Positions 1 to 6,237 of a stretch of DNA of 26,594 bases are shown here, one piece after another; position 1 is the stretch's first letter; each line of letters starts with the position of its first letter. Made by a program: the position numbers and the translations under genes. This DNA is from Oryzihumus sp036391795. GTDB lineage: Bacteria > Actinomycetota > Actinomycetes > Actinomycetales > Dermatophilaceae. The stretch covers positions 1-26,594 of the forward strand of contig NZ_DASVZH010000105.1 of the NCBI RefSeq assembly GCF_036391795.1, in the 5' to 3' direction. Under the pieces are notes generated by a model. It was not told where the DNA came from and ran no database searches. It was given only the letters and a program-made list of their open reading frames with translations.

Positions 1-858
1 CTGACCCTGAGGCTGGTGTGCGGCATCCCCACCGCCGACATCGCCCGGGCGCTCCTCGTGTCCGAGACCACCATGAGCGCCCGGCTGACCCGGGCCAAGA
101 GGAAGATCTCGACCGCGCGTATCCCCTTCCGCGTGCCGACCCACGCCGAGCTCCCCGACCGGCTGCGCGGGGTGCTCGGGGTGATCCACCTCGTGTTCAC
201 GATCGGCCACACCGCCCCGTCGGGCGCCTCCCTGCTGCGCACGGACCTCGAGGACCAGGCGGTGCACCTGGCCCGCATGCTGCGCGAGCTGATGCCGGAC
301 GAGCGTGAGGTCCGCGGCCTGCTGGCCCTGCTGCTCGTCACCGACGCCCGACGCAGCAGCCGGGTCGACGACCAGGGACGTCTGGTGCGGCTGGCCGAGC
401 AGGACCGGTCACGGTGGGACCGGGACCTGATCGCCGAGGCCCATGACCTGGTCGTCGCCGGACTTCGCGCCGGGCCGGCCGGCCGCTACGTCCTCCAGGT
501 CGCCATCGCCTCGCTGCATGCCGAGGCGGCCACCTTCGACGAGACCGACTGGCCACAGATCCTCCAGCTGTACGACCGGCTCCTGTCGGTGTGGCCGTCA
601 CCGGTCGTGGCCGTGAACCGCGCCGTCGCGGTGGCCGAGGTCTGGGGACCTAGGCGGGCCCTCACCGAGGTCGAGGCCCTGGAACGCACTGGTGCGCTGG
701 AGTCCTACCAGTACCTCCACGCCATCAAGGCCGACCTGCTGCACCGTCTGGGGCGCACGGAGGAGGCGGCCGCGGCATACCGGCGGGCGCTCGAGCTGAC
801 GAGGAACGACACCGAGCGGGCCTTCCTGGCCGAGCGCGCGGGCGTGGCCGGCGCCTGA
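1..858 (+). CDS. ECF42-like RNA polymerase sigma factor with C-terminal TPR-like extension (5' truncated)
   Basis: The reading frame is open from base 1, so the N-terminus, including sigma region 2, lies outside the window. The visible protein begins in region 4: the helix-turn-helix is around the motif IPTADIARALLVSETTMSAR, which would contact the -35 element. About 200 residues follow that ordinary ECF factors lack. They are helical (LFTIGHT-like and VAVNRAVAVAEV segments) and end in a TPR-like repeat (AAAYRRALELTRNDTERAFLAER). This layout is that of the ECF42 group (DUF6596 region), where the extension is thought to modulate activity in place of a classical anti-sigma factor. ECF42 genes usually sit beside a DGPF/YCII-type gene, which here would lie upstream and out of view. 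It converges with the anti-sigma gene at 918. The family call is firm; target genes are unknown. Confidence 0.88.
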   Translation: MTLRLVCGIPTADIARALLVSETTMSARLTRAKRKISTARIPFRVPTHAELPDRLRGVLGVIHLVFTIGHTAPSGASLLRTDLEDQAVHLARMLRELMPDEREVRGLLALLLVTDARRSSRVDDQGRLVRLAEQDRSRWDRDLIAEAHDLVVAGLRAGPAGRYVLQVAIASLHAEAATFDETDWPQILQLYDRLLSVWPSPVVAVNRAVAVAEVWGPRRALTEVEALERTGALESYQYLHAIKADLLHRLGRTEEAAAAYRRALELTRNDTERAFLAERAGVAGA

Positions 859-870
859 GGCCGTCGCCGG
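848..870 (+). terminator. Possible weak terminator hairpin after the ECF42-like gene
   Basis: CCGGCG (848-853) can pair with CGCCGG (865-870) across the stop codon. A 15-bp direct repeat (858-872 and 886-900, AGGCCGTCGCCGGAG) follows in the short gap before the converging gene. There is no T tract, so the termination role is tentative. Confidence 0.3.
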
Positions 871-917
871 AGGCCGTCCCACCGAAGGCCGTCGCCGGAG
901 CCGCAGCCGCCGCCGGT

Positions 918-1190
918 CTAGCCCTGAAGTCGGGCCATCGCCGGACCCGGGTCGACCCCGTCCTCCTGCGCCACGAGCTCCAGCAGGGACTCTGCCTCCT
1001 CGGCACACGCCGCGCAGCCACGCAGGTGCACCTCCATGCGTGGCACGTCGACCTCGCCCTGGCCGTGCAGCAGCGCCTCGACGTACTGGTCCATGAGCCG
1101 GAAGCAGTCCTCGCAGGAGAGCCACGGCTCGGTGGGCAGGATGAGGGAGCTGACCTGCTCCGCGGTCAGGCGCCTCAGGTCTCTGGTCAT
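918..1190 (-). CDS. Zinc-finger (zf-HC2/ZAS-type) anti-sigma factor
   Basis: Ninety residues with no membrane segment, so probably cytoplasmic. The middle carries C26-x2-C29 and then H55-x3-C59-x2-C62 (HLRGCAAC), the zinc-binding arrangement of ZAS anti-sigma domains such as RsrA. In that family the domain wraps the cognate ECF sigma factor, and in redox-responsive members thiol oxidation releases it. Whether this one senses redox state is inference from the cysteines. The ATG (1190-1188) overlaps the TGA of the sigma gene (1189-1187) as ATGA, so the two are translationally coupled and are surely partners. It is the last gene of a three-gene operon. Confidence 0.85.
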   Translation of the reverse strand: MTRDLRRLTAEQVSSLILPTEPWLSCEDCFRLMDQYVEALLHGQGEVDVPRMEVHLRGCAACAEEAESLLELVAQEDGVDPGPAMARLQG

Positions 1191-1882
1191 GATCCACCCG
1201 CTGATGTCGTCGGTGCCGGCATGTGTCCCGTCGCGACCAGGTGGGCCCTGAGCCGGGCGCGCACGTCGTGGAGCGCCTTGTACAGCGCCCCGCGGGTGGT
1301 ACCCAACCGGTCGGCGAGCACGTCGATCGGCACCTGGTCGACCAGCAGGGCGAGCGCGATCCTGCGCTGGTACGGCGTCAGGGCCTGCTGGATCGCCCTG
1401 GCCACCGCCTGACCGAGGTCGGCGGCCTCGGCCTGCTGCTCCGGCCCGGGGCCGGCATCCCGCCACATGTCCGTGTCCTCCAGCGCCACCTCCCGGGTTG
1501 CCCACGCGTGCCGCCGGACCTCCGTGGCCGCCTGGAGGATGGCGAACTTGTACGCCCATGTGGTGAAGCGGCTGCGTCCTTCGAACGTGTCGAGCTTGGC
1601 GAGCAGCGCGGTCAGCGCCTCGTCGGCGGCACCGTTGGCGAGCTCGTCGCAGGTCCGGGCATCGGCACGGGGCAGCATCGCCCGCATCCGCCACACCTGG
1701 TGTCGCGCCGCCCGGACCATCAGCTCGTGCAGGCGCCGGAGCGCCTCGTCCTGCTCGGGCCCGGGCAGCGCCAGCGCCCCCACCCAGTCGGTCGCGTCCT
1801 GACCGCGCTCCCCGGGTCGCACGGCCTGCGGCTGCAGGCCCTGGGGTCGCACGTCCTCGCGGCTGCGTCGGGCCAGCGTCAC
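1187..1882 (-). CDS. ECF-type sigma-70 family RNA polymerase sigma factor
   Basis: A protein of 231 residues. Region 2 is visible as FEGRSRFTTWAYKFAILQA, which includes the -10 recognising helix. Region 4 contains the helix-turn-helix PIDVLADRLGTTRGALYKAL. The GTG start at 1882 was chosen because it overlaps the stop of the upstream small gene as GTGA; the frame is open further upstream, but that part is low-complexity Arg/Pro sequence of the shadow type. The downstream neighbour is its zinc-finger anti-sigma factor. It directs RNA polymerase to an unknown regulon. No clear ECF consensus promoter (GGAAC plus GTT) was found before its own operon, so autoregulation cannot be shown. Confidence 0.88.
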   Translation of the reverse strand: MTLARRSREDVRPQGLQPQAVRPGERGQDATDWVGALALPGPEQDEALRRLHELMVRAARHQVWRMRAMLPRADARTCDELANGAADEALTALLAKLDTFEGRSRFTTWAYKFAILQAATEVRRHAWATREVALEDTDMWRDAGPGPEQQAEAADLGQAVARAIQQALTPYQRRIALALLVDQVPIDVLADRLGTTRGALYKALHDVRARLRAHLVATGHMPAPTTSAGGS

Positions 1883-2121
1883 GGTCGCACCTCGGAGCCG
1901 TACGGCAGCAGGATCCTGGCGGCGAGCGGGGGCGGACACCCTCGGTCGACGAGCTGGAGCACCTCGTGCAGGTCGACCCCGGGGGTGCCCGCCAGGGTCG
2001 TGGCGAGGTCCTGGGGGAAGCCGGCGTCGAGCAGCCGGCAGCGGCGCCAGGTGGTGACGTCTCCGGGCGGTCCCTGGCGCAGACACGCCGTGGGAGTCCC
2101 GGTCGGGTGGGTCGTGGTCAT
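1879..2121 (-). CDS. Conserved small hypothetical protein, first gene of the sigma/anti-sigma operon
   Basis: Eighty residues, starting at the ATG at 2121. The C-terminal two thirds read as two short helices with WRRCRLLDAGFPQDLATTLA followed by VDLHEVLQLVDRGCPPPLAARIL. This pattern (a Leu-rich helix, then VDLH..L.LV.RGCPP..A..IL) recurs in small actinobacterial proteins of unknown function; I recognise the pattern but know no role. Its stop overlaps the GTG of the sigma factor by four bases, so its translation is tied to sigma synthesis. That makes a role in controlling the sigma factor conceivable, but nothing else supports it. The Shine-Dalgarno sequence is weak (CCAGG immediately before the ATG). 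Confidence 0.72.
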   Translation of the reverse strand: MTTTHPTGTPTACLRQGPPGDVTTWRRCRLLDAGFPQDLATTLAGTPGVDLHEVLQLVDRGCPPPLAARILLPYGSEVRP

Positions 2122-2290
2122 ACCTGGTTTGCCGCCAGCGACGGTGCCGCTCTTACCCCAGGAACGACGGCGCCCCGCGGCGACCGGCCGCGAGGTAAGG
2201 AACGGGTCCCGCCGCGACGCACACACCATGACCAGCCTCTCCGCGGCCAGTGTCGCGGGTGGGTTCGAACCAGCACAAGGAGACGCTTCC

Positions 2291-2752
2291 ATGACCCACA
2301 CCGAGCACGTCCCGACCGGCACCTCCGGAAGCACCGCAACCACCCGCCGCTGGGCGAGCGACCCGGCATACCAGGCCTTCGTCATCCTGCGCAGCGCGTT
2401 CACCGTCGCGCCCATCCTCTTCGGGGCCGACAAGTTCTTCCACGTGATGGTGAACTGGGACCGCTACCTGTCCCCCGCGATCGCCGGGCTCTCGCCGTTC
2501 AGCGTGCACCGGACCATGTTCGTCGTCGGGGTGGTCGAGATCGTGGCCGGCATCGTCGTCGCTGTCATCCCGCGCGTCGGGGCACCGATCGTCAGCCTGT
2601 GGCTGCTGGGCATCATCGTCAACCTGCTGCTCATCCCCGGGTACTTCGACGTGGCACTGCGCGACTTCGGGCTGCTGCTCGCCTCGGTGGCCCTCTGGCG
2701 GCTGGCGACGGCGTACTCCTCGCACCGGGCCGAGCCGGCTCGAGTCGGCTGA
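2291..2752 (+). CDS. DoxX-like integral membrane protein
   Basis: A protein of 153 residues with a hydrophilic N-terminal tail of about 25 residues, then four hydrophobic segments: near residues 28-45, 72-95, 98-118 and 120-140. The loop FGADKFFHVMVNW and the overall four-helix size fit the DoxX/DoxD superfamily. Members of this superfamily sit in the cytoplasmic membrane and are linked in some species to thiol or oxidative stress, but the substrate here is unknown. The ATG is preceded by AAGGAG about nine bases upstream. The gene diverges from the sigma/anti-sigma operon, so it could belong to that regulon; no promoter motif confirms this. The 169-base divergent region (2122-2290) shows no clear operator. 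Confidence 0.78.
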   Translation: MTHTEHVPTGTSGSTATTRRWASDPAYQAFVILRSAFTVAPILFGADKFFHVMVNWDRYLSPAIAGLSPFSVHRTMFVVGVVEIVAGIVVAVIPRVGAPIVSLWLLGIIVNLLLIPGYFDVALRDFGLLLASVALWRLATAYSSHRAEPARVG

Positions 2753-2782
2753 GAGCGGACCGACATGGGAGGTCGTCCTCGA

Positions 2783-3178
2783 TCAGGCGGCCGGGGTGAT
2801 CACAGCCCAGACGGTCTTGCCGTCCATGCCGTTGAGCATGGCTCCCCACTCGGTGGACAGCCCGGCGACCAGAGGCAGCCCCCGGCCAGACGGCCCGTGG
2901 AGGTCCTTCGCCCGCCGCGGCAGGCGCGTTGACCCGTCCGTGACGCTAAGGCGCAGCGTCTGCCGCCCCGTGCACGAGAGCCGGACGGTGAACTCGGTGC
3001 GGGCGTGGAGGATGGCGTTGGTGGCCAGCTCACTGAGGACCACCGCGGCCGCGTCGCCGACCCCCTCCAGGCTCCACAGGTCGAGCGCCTCCCGCAGGAA
3101 CTTCCGGGTGAGTGAGACGGAGATCGGCTCCGGCGGCCACGCTCGTTCGAGGGACCGTGGTGACGTGTCGATGGTCAT
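2783..3178 (-). CDS. RsbW-like anti-sigma regulatory factor / HATPase_c_2 ATP-binding protein
   Basis: About 131 residues with the GHKL ATPase features of serine-kinase anti-sigma factors. The N box reads VLSELATNAILHA near residue 45-57, a short VTDGS segment is the likely D-box, and GRGLPLVAGLSTEWG forms the glycine-rich lid. Proteins of this size are abundant in Actinobacteria. They bind ATP and either phosphorylate an anti-anti-sigma partner or inhibit a SigB/SigF-type factor. No partner gene is adjacent, so it may act with distant components. The ATG at 3178 gives a normal length; the frame is open to 3274, but that extension is Arg-rich and unlike the family. No strong ribosome binding site is visible. 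Confidence 0.82.
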   Translation of the reverse strand: MTIDTSPRSLERAWPPEPISVSLTRKFLREALDLWSLEGVGDAAAVVLSELATNAILHARTEFTVRLSCTGRQTLRLSVTDGSTRLPRRAKDLHGPSGRGLPLVAGLSTEWGAMLNGMDGKTVWAVITPAA

Positions 3179-3307
3179 GGTGCAGCGCCGTGGGTAGGTT
3201 CTGCGTCGGCCCCGTCCGTGAGCCACCGCGGCGCGGCGGCCGTTCCCTGACGGGACTCTGACTGTCTTCGACACTACGCCCGTTGGCCCAGAGCGGTCAG
3301 GACTGTC

Positions 3308-3826
3308 TCAGCGGGGGCCCTTGCCTGTGGCACCGTCGAGGAGCTCTCGCGCGGCATCGAGGTGGCCGGCGTGCCGCGCGGTCTCCTCGATCAGGTGCAG
3401 GGCCACCCAGCGAAGGTCGGTGATGGGCTCGCCCGGCCAGTCGAGCCCGTGCTCGGCAGCCGGCGCAGCGTCGAGGTCGAGCGAGTGCAGGACCTCGTTG
3501 GAGATCTGGCACTGACGCCGGTAGTGCTCGATCACCGCAGCGCTGGAGTGCGCAGTCGTGAAGGCCGCTTCGGGGTCGTATGGCGGGTCGTCGAGGCCGT
3601 CGTCCCAGCTCACCTGGGGTTGGGTCCCGCGGGCGACGCGCTGGAACCACATGGCCTCTGCGCCGGCCAGGTGCAGGACCAGCCCGATGGGCGTCCAGCC
3701 CGACGGAAGCACGGGTGTGTGCAACTGGGACTCGTCCAGACCCTCGAGGATGGCCAGCACGGCGGCGCGCTGCTGGTCGAGGAAGTACTGCAGCCGATCT
3801 CGCTCGCTGATCGCCGGTTCGCTCAC
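3308..3826 (-). CDS. DinB / DUF664 family protein
   Basis: A protein of 172 residues with a GTG start. It shows the four-helix pattern of the DinB/YfiT superfamily: a first helix with LQYFLDQQRAAVLAILEGL, the LVLHLAGAEAMWFQRV segment supplying the first metal-ligand histidine, and a late ALHLIEETARHAGHLDAAREL helix supplying the other two. The DUF664 subgroup (PF04978) fits best. Related proteins include thiol-dependent S-transferases that use mycothiol or bacillithiol, so a mycothiol-linked detoxification role is plausible but not shown. A TAGAGT box ends six bases before the start codon, suggesting a leaderless transcript. Confidence 0.83.
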   Translation of the reverse strand: MSEPAISERDRLQYFLDQQRAAVLAILEGLDESQLHTPVLPSGWTPIGLVLHLAGAEAMWFQRVARGTQPQVSWDDGLDDPPYDPEAAFTTAHSSAAVIEHYRRQCQISNEVLHSLDLDAAPAAEHGLDWPGEPITDLRWVALHLIEETARHAGHLDAARELLDGATGKGPR

Positions 3827-3832
3827 GATGCG

Positions 3833-3838
3833 ACTCTA
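3833..3838 (-). promoter_or_regulatory. Candidate -10 box (TAGAGT) for a leaderless DinB-family transcript
   Basis: TAGAGT lies six bases before the GTG of the DinB-family gene, so transcription would start at or very near the start codon. No clear -35 hexamer is seen. Confidence 0.45.
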
Positions 3839-3934
3839 GGCGCCACGTCGTGCCGGGCTCACGCGATCTTCGGGGACACGCCCCGGGGGTGGGCAGCACG
3901 GCCGGATGACCCGCGACCGCCCCACCAGGCGGCA

Positions 3935-4912
3935 CTACAGCCAGCCGGCCCGGCGGAACACGCGGTAGAGCCCGTAGACGGCGGCTGCCATCACGGCGAG
4001 GACGATGAAGTAGCTGTAGCGCCAGTGCAGCTCGGGCATGTTGTCGAAGTTCATCCCGTAGATGCCGGCGATCATGGTGGGCACCGCGGCCATCGCGACG
4101 TAGGCCGAGATGCGGCGCATGTCGTCGTTCTGCTGCACGGAGATCTGCGTCAGGTGCGCGCTGAGGATGTCCGTGAGCAGCCTGTCGTAGGACTCGGCGT
4201 GGTCGATGACGCGCAGCAGGTGGTCCGAGATGTCCCGGAAGAAGGGGCGGGCCACGCCCTGCATCCCCGGGATCGTCGGGTCCTCGGTCAGGCGACGGAG
4301 CGGCTCCTCCAGGGGCACGGTGGCCCGCTTGAACTCGAGGACCTCGCGCTTGAGCGAGTACACGCCCTCCGCGCTCACATCGCGGACCTGGCCGGAGAAC
4401 ACCTCACGCTCGATGGCGTCGAGGTCCTCGGCCACCTCCTTGTCGATCGCGGTGTAGGTGTCCACGACGGAGTCCATCACCGAGTACAGGACGGCGATGG
4501 GGCCGTGCTCGAGCTGGTCCGGGGCCAGCTCGAGCCGGTGGCGGACCTCGGACAGGGGGTTCGCCTCGCCGCGACGCACCGTCACCACGAAGTGGTCCCC
4601 GACGAAGATCATCACCTCGCCGGTCTCGATGTCCGAGGTCCTCTCGACGTAGCGCAGCGTCTTCATCACCACGAAGAGGCTGGACTCGTAGACCTCGACC
4701 TTGGGGCGTTGCTGGCCCTTGACGGCGTCCTCGACCGCCAACGGGTGGAGGTGCAGCTCATCCTCGACGAGCGCGAACTCCGCGAGCGTGGGGTCCTTCA
4801 GCCCGATCCAGATGAAGCCCTGGCCGCGGCGGCGCAGGCCCTCGAGCTCCTCGCTCAGGTCACCACAGCGCAATCGGAGACCGCCCCGATACACGGCCTG
4901 ATCCACGATCAC
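3935..4912 (-). CDS. corA: CorA-family magnesium/cobalt (divalent metal) transporter
   Basis: A protein of 325 residues, the usual CorA length. The large cytoplasmic N-terminal domain ends in a long stalk helix, followed by two membrane segments near residues 271-289 and 300-318. The signature GMN sits at 286-288 (YGMNFDNMPEL), the selectivity loop of the pentameric channel, and the conserved MPEL follows. CorA takes up Mg2+ and sometimes Co2+ or Ni2+ down the membrane potential. The start is taken as the GTG at 4912; a second in-frame GTG at 4906 is possible. No M-box or other Mg riboswitch is seen in the short upstream region. It flanks the relic island on its left side. Confidence 0.93.
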   Translation of the reverse strand: MIVDQAVYRGGLRLRCGDLSEELEGLRRRGQGFIWIGLKDPTLAEFALVEDELHLHPLAVEDAVKGQQRPKVEVYESSLFVVMKTLRYVERTSDIETGEVMIFVGDHFVVTVRRGEANPLSEVRHRLELAPDQLEHGPIAVLYSVMDSVVDTYTAIDKEVAEDLDAIEREVFSGQVRDVSAEGVYSLKREVLEFKRATVPLEEPLRRLTEDPTIPGMQGVARPFFRDISDHLLRVIDHAESYDRLLTDILSAHLTQISVQQNDDMRRISAYVAMAAVPTMIAGIYGMNFDNMPELHWRYSYFIVLAVMAAAVYGLYRVFRRAGWL

Positions 4913-4959
4913 GCCATCAGTGCACCACCCTTCGGGCGGCGGCGCACCTGTCCCGGGTG

Positions 4960-5026
4960 TCGCTGACCTGCGGCTTTATGCTCCCCGGGTAGTAATCGAA
5001 CCTACGTCGCTTGTCCTGATTCAAAG
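4960..5026 (-). repeat. Left att-type direct repeat (tRNA 3'-half copy)
   Basis: Aligned base for base to 5973-6039 with an offset of 1013, the two copies differ at only three positions (4975, 4978 and 4993). The left copy breaks off inside what would be the tRNA anticodon loop (TCAAAG) and then becomes unrelated sequence, so it cannot encode a tRNA. It is the distal att copy of the integrated element. The rest of the gene-free stretch 4913-5096 shows nothing else. Confidence 0.85.
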
Positions 5027-5096
5027 ATCGAGGGAATGTTTTCTGACGAGCACGAAGCGGCTGTGGTCTTGCCCTCCGTCGTCTTCGAAAGCGCGC

Positions 5097-5525
5097 TCAG
5101 GTTTGTTGCTCCGGTGACTGTTCTTGTGCTGGCGGCAGATCGCCGTGGCGATGCACGATGCGCCACTGGCCGTTCTCCCGCCGGTAGATGTGCGTGACGC
5201 GCAGGGTGTATGTGCGAGGGGCGCCGACCACGATTCCTGTGCTGTGCTCGTAGCCGACTGTGTAGGCCAGGTCCCCGCTCACGCCGGCGGCTACCACTTC
5301 AAAGGCATAATCCGTGCAGTCTGAGAACCAGCTCGCCACCGTACGGAACGATGGCTCCACGCCGTCGAAACCAACGGCGGTCATATCGGCGCCGAACAGC
5401 GTGATCGGCTCCTGTCGCGACCACAACGCCAGCCGCGGCTCCAAATTGCCGTCATGGATGGCGCGTTCGGCGGCTTCTTGAACCGGGATCACGTCGGCGA
5501 GAAACGCGTCGAGTTCGTTCACCAT
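5097..5525 (-). CDS. SnoaL-like / NTF2-fold protein, probable island cargo
   Basis: A protein of 142 residues with the NTF2-like layout: N-terminal helices (ELDAFLADVIPVQEAAERAIHDGN), a W-x-x-QEPITLFGA strand region, and the closing strand pair RRENGQWRIVHRHGD that is typical of SnoaL_3/DUF4440-type proteins. Such proteins form a cone-shaped pocket and act as cyclases, isomerases or ligand binders; this one's substrate is unknown. The ATG at 5525 follows GGAGG (5531-5535) by five bases, so the start is well supported even though the frame is open upstream. Third-position GC is visibly lower than in neighbouring genes. A relative of equal length lies at 25076-25504. Confidence 0.83.
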   Translation of the reverse strand: MVNELDAFLADVIPVQEAAERAIHDGNLEPRLALWSRQEPITLFGADMTAVGFDGVEPSFRTVASWFSDCTDYAFEVVAAGVSGDLAYTVGYEHSTGIVVGAPRTYTLRVTHIYRRENGQWRIVHRHGDLPPAQEQSPEQQT

Positions 5526-5717
5526 GACAGCCTCCAGATGCAGCCCTGGCATCGAGCTGGAAAGGATGATCCTCGGCCTTGTCGATGCAGCGCAAGGCGC
5601 GTCGTCGAGCACGACGTAGCGGCCATGCATGCCAGTGGACGCGCTGTGGTCGCCAACGATCGATCAGCGGCAAGTCCGGACGTCCTCTCGTCACGAGTGG
5701 CGGGCCCGGGCGGGCAG

Positions 5718-5930
5718 CTCCATCCGGCGCTCCGAACGCTCGCCAACCCGCCAGCCGCTCGGTACCCCGTGCACGTCGTGGCCGCACGTCTGGGCCACGT
5801 CGACCCCGCAATCACGCTGCGTGTCTATGCCCACGTGTTGCGGGATCAGGCAAGTGCCGTGGCCCAGATCTTCGCCTCGACGGTCGAGTTCCCCGGCCCG
5901 GAGGACACCACGTGTTGGCACTGGCGTTAG
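5718..5930 (+). pseudogene. Tyrosine recombinase/phage integrase C-terminal fragment
   Basis: About 70 residues resemble the end of tyrosine integrases. VHVVAARLGHVDPAITLRVY contains the LGH of box II and, ten residues on, the nucleophile tyrosine (TAT at 5826-5828) in RVYAHVL. Upstream, PALRTLANPPAARYP aligns with the expected LRHTxA..LLxAG region, with Thr where the box His should be and no recognisable sequence before that. The N-terminal arm-binding and core-binding domains are absent, so it is a remnant. It lies 43 bases from the right att copy, the expected place for int. The remaining gene-free sequence 5526-5717 shows nothing recognisable. Confidence 0.8.
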
Positions 5931-5972
5931 CCCCGGCCCCCGGAGCACGGAGAAGCCGCAGGTAGCGATGGT

Positions 5973-6039
5973 TCGCTGACCTGCGGCATTGTGCTCCCCG
6001 GGTAGGAATCGAACCTACGTCGCTTGTCCTGATTCAAAG
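5973..6039 (-). repeat. Right att-type direct repeat, overlapping the tRNA-like gene
   Basis: Second copy of the 67-bp repeat. It covers the tRNA-like gene from the anticodon loop to the 3' end and continues into the flank (CGCTGACCTGCGGC). Its end in the anticodon loop is a common crossover position for tyrosine integrases. Confidence 0.85.
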
Positions 6040-6072
6040 TCAGGCGGGCCCTGCCAGCAGACCAACCGGGGA
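5994..6072 (-). tRNA. tRNA-Gln-like gene, anticodon TTG, atypical
   Basis: Read on the minus strand, TCCCCGG pairs with CCGGGGA as a perfect 7-bp acceptor stem. CCTGA-CTTTGAA-TCAGG forms the anticodon arm with TTG at the anticodon position, and GTAGG-TTCGATT-CCTAC is a canonical T arm. U1-A72 and G73 are typical glutamine identity features. CCA is not encoded. Two things are unusual: the D arm pairs only if GGTC is matched to GGCC with an extra base before the anticodon stem, and the variable region is nine bases where four or five are normal. It could be a functional tRNA-Gln with odd arms or a drifting tRNA that serves mainly as an att site. Confidence 0.62.
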
Positions 6073-6102
6073 ACGTCCCCGAAGAGGACGCGCTCAGGGT
6101 AG

Positions 6103-6122
6103 CGGCCACCCGGCATACCGGA
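6103..6122. repeat. 20-bp intergenic repeat, copy 1
   Basis: This segment, CGGCCACCCGGCATACCGGA, is identical over 20 bases to 23311-23330. It contains the octamer CGGCATAC and the small palindrome CCGG-CATA-CCGG. It lies upstream of the tRNA-like gene in the gap before the desaturase. Confidence 0.7.
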
Positions 6123-6178
6123 GGAATCCGCACGAGCCGCCCGGGCCAGACCCTCCGCGGCCACCGTGAGGGCTGGCC

Positions 6179-6210
6179 AACCTACGGAAACGTAGGTTAC
6201 GTTGGCGTAA
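6179..6210. promoter_or_regulatory. Tandem TACG-N4-CGTA operator boxes upstream of the desaturase
   Basis: The first box is a perfect 8+8 inverted repeat, AACCTACG-GAAA-CGTAGGTT (6179-6198). The second, TTACG-TTGG-CGTAA (6197-6210), shares its first two bases with it. Both have the core TACG-N4-CGTA, and their centres are 15 bp apart. They end 27 bases before the desaturase ATG, where a repressor would block transcription. The architecture suggests a dimeric regulator of the TetR type; the regulator's identity is unknown. Confidence 0.72.
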
Positions 6211-6237
6211 GTTGTTCTCGACGGAAGGCCCCGTGAC

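Larger units (their letters stand above)
4960..6039. mobile_element. Degenerate tRNA-associated integrative element (about 1 kb relic)
   Basis: The segment is bounded by direct repeats 4960-5026 and 5973-6039. The right copy is the 3' half of the tRNA-like gene at 5994-6072 plus about 20 bases downstream of it. Inside are a tyrosine-integrase C-terminal fragment next to the tRNA side and one SnoaL-like cargo gene whose codons use A and T in third positions (GAA, CAA, TTT, GTA) more than the neighbours. Tyrosine-recombinase elements classically integrate in the anticodon-loop-to-3'-end part of tRNA genes and leave exactly this duplication. The element is no longer mobile because most of the integrase is missing. 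Confidence 0.78.

Noticed and set aside
2122..2290. ECF-type promoter (GGAAC at 2161) for DoxX
   Set aside because: GGAAC occurs, but no matching -10 element at the correct spacing was found.
5454..5717. N-terminal part of the open frame preceding the integrase fragment as coding
   Set aside because: It overlaps the SnoaL-like gene start on the other strand and shows no integrase-like or other recognisable sequence.
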